Shown here piece by piece: positions 49,467 through 57,311 of a stretch of DNA of 64,000 bases. Under the pieces are notes generated by a model. The model saw only the letters and a list, made by a program, of their open reading frames with translations. It searched no databases and had not been told where the DNA came from. Within the stretch, counting starts at the first letter, position 1; the number at the start of each line of letters is the position of its first letter. Position numbers and translations under genes: made by a program. Origin of the DNA: Alteromonas pelagimontana (lineage in GTDB: Bacteria; Pseudomonadota; Gammaproteobacteria; Enterobacterales; Alteromonadaceae); the NCBI RefSeq assembly GCF_002499975.2, contig NZ_CP052766.1:1426001-1490000 (forward strand), in the 5' to 3' direction.

Positions 49467-50280
49467 TGATAATCATGCCTCCGTTCACATGCATTGTCTG
49501 ACCGGTGACAAACGAGCTGTCTTTACACGCGAGATAAATATAAGCAGCCGCAAGCTCCCGAGGCTGGCCGATACGCTGCATCGGCGTCATCTCGTCCATG
49601 TTTTTTAAAATATCGCTGTCATAATCTTTAAACGTCTTCTGTATAGGGGTAATCACCGGGCCGGGAGCAACCTCATTTACGCGAATGTCTTTCTCCGCCA
49701 ATTGCAAGGCCAGCGCTCGGGTGAATCCGGTAATTGCACCTTTGGTCGCAGTATAAGGCACAAGATGTTTGTTACCCGCAAAAGCGTTAATAGAAGTGGT
49801 GTTGATGATGCTCGCGCCCTTGCCAAGATGTGGTAAAGCCGCACGGGTCAGGTAGAAAAAGCCATGAATATTCACATCAAAATGCGCTTTCCACTCGTCA
49901 TCGGTGATGTCTGTAAGACTGGCAAAGGGTTTTTGAAAACCCGCATTGTTAACTAAAATATCCAGCTCGCCCCACATGTCGATAACTTTGGCGATGGCGG
50001 CGTCGCAATCTGCACTTTTACCCACATTTCCCTGAATAACCAAAGCGTTCGCGCCTTCTGCCTCAATCGCTTTGCGAGTTTCTTCAGCATCTTCGGAATC
50101 GTTGTGATAAATGATGGCAACATTGGCTCCTTCGCGAGCGGCGTGCAGCGCAACAGCGCGTCCAATCCCGCTGTCACCGCCGCTGATCAGTATTGTTTTT
50201 CCCTCTAGCTTGCCTGAGCCTTTATAGCTTTCATCAATGAATTCGGCGGCAGGCATAGTCTTATCAATCTGTTCGCTCAT
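49459..50280 (-). CDS. Short-chain dehydrogenase/reductase, YghA-like
   Basis: 273 residues. Rossmann loop ISGGDSGIGRAVA near residue 36, NNAGFQ near 115, catalytic YTATKGA near 180 (Tyr, Lys) and NEVAPGPV near 212. The extra N-terminal stretch before the Rossmann fold is typical of the YghA/YdaD branch. Start at the ATG at 50280 with AAAGGAGA before it. It is the first gene of a two-gene operon with the AGE epimerase, suggesting joint sugar or polyol metabolism (inference). Confidence 0.87.
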   Translation of the reverse strand: MSEQIDKTMPAAEFIDESYKGSGKLEGKTILISGGDSGIGRAVALHAAREGANVAIIYHNDSEDAEETRKAIEAEGANALVIQGNVGKSADCDAAIAKVIDMWGELDILVNNAGFQKPFASLTDITDDEWKAHFDVNIHGFFYLTRAALPHLGKGASIINTTSINAFAGNKHLVPYTATKGAITGFTRALALQLAEKDIRVNEVAPGPVITPIQKTFKDYDSDILKNMDEMTPMQRIGQPRELAAAYIYLACKDSSFVTGQTMHVNGGMIING

Positions 50281-50725
50281 GGAAGTCTCCTTTATTTTCC
50301 CCACCGCAAAGAGGCGGGAACTGAATTGGAATTTCATGTCGTGAAATAATAACAATATGACAACTAAACCCTTAGGAGCGCTGCCCCTCAGCATCCTATT
50401 TGTTAGAGCTTAACTTTTTGCGCGGCAGTTTTTTCAGGCTTGATTGACGGCAACAAAAGTAATCAGGAAGCAAATGGCCGCTGCAGTAAATTGGTATTAG
50501 GCATTGGTGTATAAGTTCTATCTCGATTTTTGGATCTTAGTCACTGTGGAGCATGGTTTAAAGGAGGTTTACAGTTTGACCTAACGCGAAGCCAGACAAC
50601 TTCACGTTAGGGAATGACGTAAAAAGGCTCAATGCTGATTAGGTTTAACGCCGTGCGCATGCGAGCGAAGTTGTGAGCGTCGCAGCGGTCGCGAATGCCG
50701 CACTTTGTTAGAAAGAGTTAAATAC
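50281..50725. other. Intergenic region with hairpin
   Basis: Contains an inverted repeat CTAACGcGAAG / CTTCaCGTTAG at 50581-50610 that could end transcription of the nagX2 operon, though no T run follows. Otherwise nothing recognisable. Confidence 0.45.
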
Positions 50726-51886
50726 CTACACCTTCCAAAAGAAATTTTTTCGGTACATGAGCCATATTGGTATAAAGCTGACTATAAAGAAAATAACTGC
50801 AAATGCCAGAGAACCGTTAAGTTCACCAAAAATCGGCACCAGGCCTTTGTTATAAATCCACCCGTGTAAGCTGGAGTTGCCAACAGGAATAATAATAAGC
50901 AGCCTGGCTAGTACACCAGCAATTAAATAAAAAGCAATACTGTTGCTACCGCAAATTATTAGCGGCTGAGCCCAACAGATTAATTGCTTAACATCCAGCA
51001 GCCATATTAAAGCGCTTAGCGAAAATAAAGCCAAACCTCCTGTTAACAGTACGTAAGAGGGTGTCCAAAGTGCTTTGTTGACAGGAACAACTTGTTCCAG
51101 CAATAAGCCTGAAGCGGTTAATACTGCGCCTGCAACTATAAGCCAGTTTAGCTTCACGAGCCATGTTGCTGGTTGCTGTATTCCCTTGCCGGCCAATACG
51201 CCAAGTAAACCACTTGCAACAGCAGGCAGTGTACTGAGTATACCTTCCGGATCGAAAGCGAAGGGTGTGGCGCTGCGATAAAAAACATGGCTAACACCCA
51301 ACAGGTTTGCATCCACCCAGGCCGCGAAGCTGTTGCCAAAATTCCACAATCCCTGATACACGTTACCACTTGCGTCTGAGTAGGGCATCAACGCCATCAG
51401 CCCCCAGTAAAGAACAAGCAACAACAAAAACATCACTGCTATCATTCGAGCCGACAGCCACACCACGCACACAGCTGTAATAAAAAATACCAATCCGAGG
51501 CGCTGCAATACCCCGAAAACCCGTAACTCCACCACCTGCTGGTGCCACCAGGAATAGTCCACCACGTGAAAATTGTAATAAAACAGCGCTAGTAGCAGAC
51601 CTAGCGAAAAAAGTTTACCCGCGCGTATGGCCGCTTGGTTGATAACCTGAATGGCTGACTTTCCACTGGCTACCTGTTTGGGCAGTGAGAGCGCGGCCGA
51701 CACGCCCATAATAAATATAAAGAAAGGAAAAACGAGATCGGCAAGCGTCCATCCGTGCCATTGAGCGTGCCGCATAGGTGCATAAACATGAGACCAACTG
51801 CCGGGGTTATTTACCAGCACCATTGCGGCAATGGCGATACCCCGTAGCGCATCCACCGCCAAAATGCGCTGGGGCAGTTTAGTCAT
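50726..51886 (-). CDS. NagX paralogue (DUF5009-type membrane acyltransferase-like)
   Basis: 386 residues with about ten hydrophobic segments. It shows the same signature as the protein at 22104: ALRGIAIAAMVLVNNPGSW, then HAQWHGWTLADLVFPFFIF, with FAFDPEGILSTLPAVASGLLG in the middle. Its ATG overlaps the stop of the GH3 gene by 8 nt. In the chitin block the paralogue follows GH20; here it follows GH3. The pairing suggests a task tied to the sugars released by these enzymes, such as modification or transport of GlcNAc-containing saccharides. Confidence 0.8.
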   Translation of the reverse strand: MTKLPQRILAVDALRGIAIAAMVLVNNPGSWSHVYAPMRHAQWHGWTLADLVFPFFIFIMGVSAALSLPKQVASGKSAIQVINQAAIRAGKLFSLGLLLALFYYNFHVVDYSWWHQQVVELRVFGVLQRLGLVFFITAVCVVWLSARMIAVMFLLLLVLYWGLMALMPYSDASGNVYQGLWNFGNSFAAWVDANLLGVSHVFYRSATPFAFDPEGILSTLPAVASGLLGVLAGKGIQQPATWLVKLNWLIVAGAVLTASGLLLEQVVPVNKALWTPSYVLLTGGLALFSLSALIWLLDVKQLICWAQPLIICGSNSIAFYLIAGVLARLLIIIPVGNSSLHGWIYNKGLVPIFGELNGSLAFAVIFFIVSFIPIWLMYRKNFFWKV

Positions 51887-53732
51887 GTATAGCGGGCAGG
51901 TTGACCGTTACTGGCAACTGGCCGTGCATAGGAGCAATGCCAAGTAAGGCATCAGCCAGCGCATCAAATACTGCACCCGTAGCGCTCGCTCCGCGCACGG
52001 TCACGTTGTATCCATAAGTCGTTACCGCAGCATCGGCAAGGTCGGCAAATTGCTCAACCACGTACGGTGCTCGTAACGCGACAAAAATTACTGGCAACCC
52101 ATTTTGCTTAGCATAGGCTACTGCCCGCAGCATCCATTCATACTGTTGCTGTTTACTGGCGCGGGTCGCAAGATTGGGTAAATCATCCATGCCACCCATT
52201 TCTGCTACGCTGTGCTGCGGCGAAATATCACCTATTACCACCACATCGCCTTTACGCCAGCCTTTCCACGGCGAACCTTCAGGTATTGTCGCCAAGCTTA
52301 TACATTCAACTTTTGCCAACGTATCCGCGTGGTTAATTCCCGTCTTAAACGCCTGGCATCGGGCTTCGTCTGGCATTACTGTTTGCCAGCGTTGTTGCCG
52401 CGCAACGGGTAGTACGCCGGTGTCATAAAGTTGCGTGATAGCCTGGCGTGCAAGTTGTCTTTCCAATCGCTTATTTTCCGCCAGCGGTAATGGCTTAGTT
52501 TGCGCGATACGTTGGGTCAGCGGAAGCTTGGTAAAGGCGTCGGTGCTATATTGGTTTTTTAGTGCCAGTATTCGGGCAACCGATTGCTCTAATTGCGCTT
52601 TCGCCAACCTCCCGTCGCGAATTGCTTCAAGAACATCTTGGTGCATTTGCCAAAACCCCTCGATGTCTTTGATATTGCGGATGGTATAGGGCATTAAGGC
52701 AATGTCTGCGCCGGCTTTAAACGTTTGAATAACCGCAGCAGCATTATCAAAATAGTGCGCAATTCCCGCCATATCCAGTGCATCAGTAACAATTACGCCT
52801 TTATAATTCAGTTCCTCCCGCAACAGGCCCGTGAGGATCTTTTCCGACATCGTTGCCGGCAGTACGGTGGTTTTGCCGTCTTTCGCCAAAAAGGTTGTAC
52901 TGTCAAGTTGCGGGTACTGAATGTGCGCCGTCATTATCATTGCCGGCGGCGAGTCACTGTGAATAATTTCCTTAAAGGGTAGCAGGTCGATTTTATCCAC
53001 GGCAGCTCTGTCGTGCGTTACGCGGGGCAATCCTGTGTGGCTATCGACATGGGTATCGCCATGGCCAGGAAAGTGCTTAAGCGCGCTCATGATATTCCAA
53101 GATTGCATAGCTGCCACACTGGCTTTACCCAATTTGGCCACCCGCTCGGCAGATTCGCCGTAACTTCTTACGTTAATTACCGGGTTTTGCGGATTAACAT
53201 TCACATCGACAGTGGGCGCAAAATTTACGTTAAACCCTAGCGGCCGAAGAGACTTGGCAATGCCCTCACCTACCGCACTTGCAAAGGCAGTACCCGATTT
53301 CTCATAAGTAGCACCAATTGCCATATTACCCACAAAGCGCGTAGCGATGCTGTCATCTAACCTGGCCACGCGCCCGCCTTCCTGATCAATGGCAATAAAT
53401 AGCGGCGGCAGTCCGTGCTTTTGCATAAGCTTTTGCATGGCGTAATTTAAAGTGACGATTTGCGCAGCGCTGACCAAGTTTTCTTTAAATAAAATCACAC
53501 CGCCAATCTGCCCGCTAACCAAAATGTCGGCCACTTCAGGAGTAAGCTCAGTCACTGGTGTTTTACATTGCAAAGAAGGTGTGCCGTCGTCACAGAAATA
53601 GCGGAAGTCGAGCATTAGCTTTTGCCCCAACAGAGCGGTGGGAGTAGTTTGCGCTACCTTTGCCTGCACATTTGTGACAACACAAAAACCGAATAGAAAA
53701 TACCAAAGAAATCTGCAAACCGTTGAGTACAT
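51879..53732 (-). CDS. Secreted GH3 beta-N-acetylhexosaminidase, NagZ-like
   Basis: 617 residues, with a signal peptide ending near VQAKV (about residue 25), unlike cytoplasmic NagZ. The GH3 barrel has AIDQEGGRVARL near residue 116, KHFPGHGDTHVD (219-230) with the catalytic His of the NagZ loop, and the nucleophile D317 in VTDALDMAG. A C-terminal domain of about 200 residues (GH3 C-like) follows, absent from the short Gram-negative NagZ. It should release GlcNAc from muropeptides or GlcNAc-MurNAc outside the cytoplasm, complementing NamZ. Candidate MurR operator 51 nt upstream. It forms an operon with the NagX paralogue. Confidence 0.9.
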   Translation of the reverse strand: MYSTVCRFLWYFLFGFCVVTNVQAKVAQTTPTALLGQKLMLDFRYFCDDGTPSLQCKTPVTELTPEVADILVSGQIGGVILFKENLVSAAQIVTLNYAMQKLMQKHGLPPLFIAIDQEGGRVARLDDSIATRFVGNMAIGATYEKSGTAFASAVGEGIAKSLRPLGFNVNFAPTVDVNVNPQNPVINVRSYGESAERVAKLGKASVAAMQSWNIMSALKHFPGHGDTHVDSHTGLPRVTHDRAAVDKIDLLPFKEIIHSDSPPAMIMTAHIQYPQLDSTTFLAKDGKTTVLPATMSEKILTGLLREELNYKGVIVTDALDMAGIAHYFDNAAAVIQTFKAGADIALMPYTIRNIKDIEGFWQMHQDVLEAIRDGRLAKAQLEQSVARILALKNQYSTDAFTKLPLTQRIAQTKPLPLAENKRLERQLARQAITQLYDTGVLPVARQQRWQTVMPDEARCQAFKTGINHADTLAKVECISLATIPEGSPWKGWRKGDVVVIGDISPQHSVAEMGGMDDLPNLATRASKQQQYEWMLRAVAYAKQNGLPVIFVALRAPYVVEQFADLADAAVTTYGYNVTVRGASATGAVFDALADALLGIAPMHGQLPVTVNLPAIHD

Positions 53733-53782
53733 ATAGCGGGGCTCTTTTTATTGATACCTTATGCTACCTGATGATCAACAAT

Positions 53783-53795
53783 AAATAAATTATTC
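53783..53795. promoter_or_regulatory. Candidate MurR operator, GH3-nagX2 promoter
   Basis: AAATAAATTATTC, one position off the GAAT-N5-ATTC pattern of the sites at 31729 and 36538. It lies 51 nt before the GH3 start on the minus strand. Confidence 0.45.
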
Positions 53796-54070
53796 CATAC
53801 TGCCCGATACTATTCACAGGGTAGTTTGCTCCCGATTGTTTACCTGCCGGCGAGAGAAACGCGTTAGCGCAAGGTAGTGACGCCAAAAATATTATTTCCT
53901 AAAAAGCTTTATGTTTAATTGCTACGACAAAAAAATCGCCAAATATCAGCGTCTAAATAAAGGGCAGTCGCTATTTGAGTGCTAAAATTTTTATTTTAGG
54001 TTCCTATCTTGATGTTTTATCTCCCTTTTAATGAAGGGCGTAGGAGCACAGTTACAAATCCTGTTCGTGT

Positions 54071-54083
54071 GAATATTTTATTA
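54071..54083. promoter_or_regulatory. Weak candidate MurR operator, TonB receptor promoter
   Basis: GAATATTTTATTA, reverse complement TAATAAAATATTC, agreeing with the proposed 13-mer at 11 positions. It lies 217 nt before the receptor start. Confidence 0.3.
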
Positions 54084-54299
54084 TTTACAAATGAACTTTT
54101 TATGATAACTTGAACTTACGATGGATTTTTCACCGCATGCGGTTTGTTCATACTTCTGTCGGCCGCTCTTCGCTTGCATTGATGAAAGCTGTATCTCATC
54201 CCAAAGAGGTTTGATATCAGGTATTGCATCTCACCTCTACAGGTTGCGCTTCCAGCTCAGCCTGACGATAATTTAAAATAATATTGTGGAGACTGCACA

Positions 54300-57152
54300 G
54301 TGAAACACACAAAACTAGCAATAATGCTCGCGATGTCAGGAATAAGCTCCTCCGCCCTCGCACAAAACTCCGAAGCCTCTGGAGAAAAAGAATCAGTTGA
54401 AAGAATTGAGGTAACGGGTTCCAGTATTAAACGAACCAATCTTGAAGGTGATTTACCGATTACCGTTATCTCCAGAGCTGACATTGATGCCCAGGGGATC
54501 ACAACAGCCGAACAGTTGTTATTACAACTAAATATATCCTCCAATTCCAACGATAATCTGGCCAGTAACACCGGCATAGTTAGCGGTGAAGAGCGCGGCA
54601 ACAATGGCGCTTCCAGCGCAAACCTGCGCCAGCAGGGAGCCAGTTCTACCCTTGTTTTGTTAAACGGCAGGCGCACCGCCACCCACGGTTTAAAAGGGCG
54701 TTCAGTCGATCTTAACTCAATTCCTTTCGCCGCCATAGAGCGGGTAGAAGTGTTGCGAGACGGCGCTTCGGCTATTTATGGCACCGACGCCATTGGCGGG
54801 GTAATCAACTTCATTCTTAAAAAGAACTATGAAGGTGCACAGGTTAATGCTTTTGCCGATCATACCGAAGCAGGTGGCGGCAACATCTATCGTCTGAGCC
54901 TGCTGGCAGGGACCGGCGATTTAAATAAAGATGGCTTCAATGTGATGGCGAGTGCCTCCTATAAAAAGGCAGAACTGCTGCGGGGGGCCGACAGAGATTT
55001 TACCAACACGTTCCAGCCTGAGCGTGGGCTATCACCGGACTCTCGCGGTACACCCTATGCTTCTTTAAATAACCGGCCAGGCGGTAGTGACCCCGCAGAC
55101 CCAAATTACAATTTGATTGGCGAGGGATTAGTTAATCCCGTAAACGGTTTAACCAATGATGTTTTAAATGTATTGGCGCTCCCGGGGCAGGCAGGTTGTG
55201 ACGCTTATCCATTAATGGGAGACGACGGTGCGGCGTTGTGGAACCGAGCGCAAAATGAAGGTGTCAGTTGTGCCTGGGATTATCCTCGTGCAGCAGCGTT
55301 GCAACAACCTGTAGAAAGCTTCGATTTTGTTACCCGCGGTACGATGAAGATAAACGAGGAAACTGAGGGTTTTGTGGAGTTTATAGGCTCAGAAGTTACC
55401 TCAAACAAAATATTTGAGCCTAATCAAATCACTCCCTGGGCGATCACGCCAGCAGGCTGGTATCCATCTACAGGCGCTTCATATGATGACATTGTTGAGG
55501 CACTTTCTGGCTACTACGGCGCTGATCAGCTGAATATTGGGGCTCCGATAGCCTATCGCTGGCGCTGTATGGAATGCGGTCAGCGGGAAATAGAAACCAC
55601 CACAAAGTCGTATAAATTACAACTGGGGCTGGATGGCAGCATTGGCGACTGGGACTACAAAGTCGGCCTGGGGCGAGCTACCAACGAATCTGAATCGGTG
55701 CTGATGAATGGGTACCACTATACAGAGCAACTAGCTAACGCGATTGGTCGTGGCCTGTTAAATCCGTTTTTATTACCTGGCGAGTCGCAAACCGATGAAG
55801 GTATGGCCGCACTTAACGCAGCTTCCGCAAACGGCACCACGTTGTACGGCGGTGAAACCACCATGACTCAGTTTGATGGTTCAATTACCGGCGATACCGG
55901 GTGGTCATTGGGCTGGGGCGGCGATTCCATCTACGTAGCAGGAGGCGTCGATATTCGCCGGGAAGAATACAAGTTCAACGGCGACCGCAGAGAAGTTGAT
56001 GCCCAGCCTGAGATCTATGGCGCACCATTCGACAACACGAACGAGCTGGATAATGTTCACCGTACTGTTCAGGCAGTATTTGCTGAAACCTTAATTCCTG
56101 TTGTAGAGCAATTTGAACTTAATCTTGCCGTTCGCTACGATCATTACTCCGGATTTGGCGGTACTACCAACCCGAAATATGGCTTTAAGTGGACACCAAC
56201 CGAAAGCTTGCTGTTTCGCGGTGCGTACAGCACAGGCTTCCGCGTTCCTTCGTTTAATCAGATATTCAATGGCATTACCGAAGAACCCTACACAGGGCAG
56301 GATCTTGCTGACCCAGCAAATTGTCCAGGCGGCATTGTGAATATTGAGAATCCAAACTGTACGCTTATTCAGCCAAACGTGTTATATGGAGGTAAAGCTG
56401 ACTTAGGACCAGAAGAGTCTGAGCAGCAAAGTTTGGGGGTGGTGTATGCGCCTAATAAACATTTCTCTATGAACCTGGATTGGTGGGAAATTATTATCGA
56501 CGGCACCATTCAGGTTCCCACCTTAGACGAACTGCTTGAAAACTACAGTCTTTTTGAAGCAAATTTTGTACGTGATCAAGAAGGTGAGTTACTTGCCATT
56601 GATCAGCGGTATATCAACGCCGGTGAACGCAATACCAGCGGCATTGAAGTGGGCGTCATGGCAAATGGAGAACTTTACGCAGGAAACTGGGCGCTAAATT
56701 TCAACGGCAGTTATCTTATTGAAGATAAGAAAAAACTCATCGATACAGCAGAGTTCAGCGAAAACTTAGTGGGCACTCACTCACGGGGCAACATTCCGCT
56801 GCGGTGGAAACACACGTTAACTTTTGTCTATATGTTGGACAATTTTACACACACGCTTACCCAGATTTTTCGCGACAGCTATGAAGATGAAGCACCGCCA
56901 GGCGTTACCTCGGGTGAAGCCAATCCTCTTTATTATGACGGAGAAGTCGGTAGCTATCTAATTTACAATTACAGTTTACGATATTCTGGATGGGAAGATT
57001 TAGAAGTGACCTTCGGCATTAAGAACTTGTTTGATCGCGATCCCCCCTTCACCGCTCACCAAAACGATTATTCGCCCGGTGCAGCATTTGATCCCAGAGT
57101 AGCAGATCCACGGGGCCGCTCTTACACGGTGCAGCTCACCTATGACTTTTAA
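54300..57152 (+). CDS. TonB-dependent outer-membrane receptor of the murein block
   Basis: 950 residues. Start is GTG at 54300, with GGAGA before it, giving a signal peptide ending SSALAQ near residue 22. The plug starts with RIEVTGSSIKRTN; the sequence VLLNGRRTATHGL near residue 120 and IERVEVLRDGASAIYGTDAIGGVINF near 145-170 are typical of the larger TonB receptor group. The barrel ends in a terminal Phe (VQLTYDF). Its position between the GH3 operon and the amidase gene suggests muropeptides or murein oligosaccharides as ligand (inference). It differs in type from the receptor at 14509. A terminator follows. Confidence 0.9.
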   Translation: MKHTKLAIMLAMSGISSSALAQNSEASGEKESVERIEVTGSSIKRTNLEGDLPITVISRADIDAQGITTAEQLLLQLNISSNSNDNLASNTGIVSGEERGNNGASSANLRQQGASSTLVLLNGRRTATHGLKGRSVDLNSIPFAAIERVEVLRDGASAIYGTDAIGGVINFILKKNYEGAQVNAFADHTEAGGGNIYRLSLLAGTGDLNKDGFNVMASASYKKAELLRGADRDFTNTFQPERGLSPDSRGTPYASLNNRPGGSDPADPNYNLIGEGLVNPVNGLTNDVLNVLALPGQAGCDAYPLMGDDGAALWNRAQNEGVSCAWDYPRAAALQQPVESFDFVTRGTMKINEETEGFVEFIGSEVTSNKIFEPNQITPWAITPAGWYPSTGASYDDIVEALSGYYGADQLNIGAPIAYRWRCMECGQREIETTTKSYKLQLGLDGSIGDWDYKVGLGRATNESESVLMNGYHYTEQLANAIGRGLLNPFLLPGESQTDEGMAALNAASANGTTLYGGETTMTQFDGSITGDTGWSLGWGGDSIYVAGGVDIRREEYKFNGDRREVDAQPEIYGAPFDNTNELDNVHRTVQAVFAETLIPVVEQFELNLAVRYDHYSGFGGTTNPKYGFKWTPTESLLFRGAYSTGFRVPSFNQIFNGITEEPYTGQDLADPANCPGGIVNIENPNCTLIQPNVLYGGKADLGPEESEQQSLGVVYAPNKHFSMNLDWWEIIIDGTIQVPTLDELLENYSLFEANFVRDQEGELLAIDQRYINAGERNTSGIEVGVMANGELYAGNWALNFNGSYLIEDKKKLIDTAEFSENLVGTHSRGNIPLRWKHTLTFVYMLDNFTHTLTQIFRDSYEDEAPPGVTSGEANPLYYDGEVGSYLIYNYSLRYSGWEDLEVTFGIKNLFDRDPPFTAHQNDYSPGAAFDPRVADPRGRSYTVQLTYDF

Positions 57153-57166
57153 TAAACGGTGATGAA

Positions 57167-57209
57167 CTGGAAGGTGTTAGCACTTACCAACTTCTTCCAG
57201 TTTTGTTTT
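57167..57209 (+). terminator. Rho-independent terminator after TonB receptor
   Basis: CTGGAAG / CTTCCAG stem with a partly paired inner part (GGT/ACC) and the T-rich tail TTTTGTTTT, 15 nt after the receptor stop. Confidence 0.75.
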
Positions 57210-57311
57210 GCCAGGTGGGTTGCCTTTTTATTGCCACAATTTCAAAATTGGCGGGCGCAGCTATTGGCAGCCAAAGCAACGATAGTGGTGCGCGGGACGT
57301 TATAAACCCCT

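Larger units (their letters stand above)
53733..54299. other. Divergent regulatory region, GH3 operon / TonB receptor
   Basis: Holds the candidate MurR operator at 53783-53795, a weaker relative at 54071-54083, and AT-rich sequence for two promoters. No gene. Confidence 0.5.
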
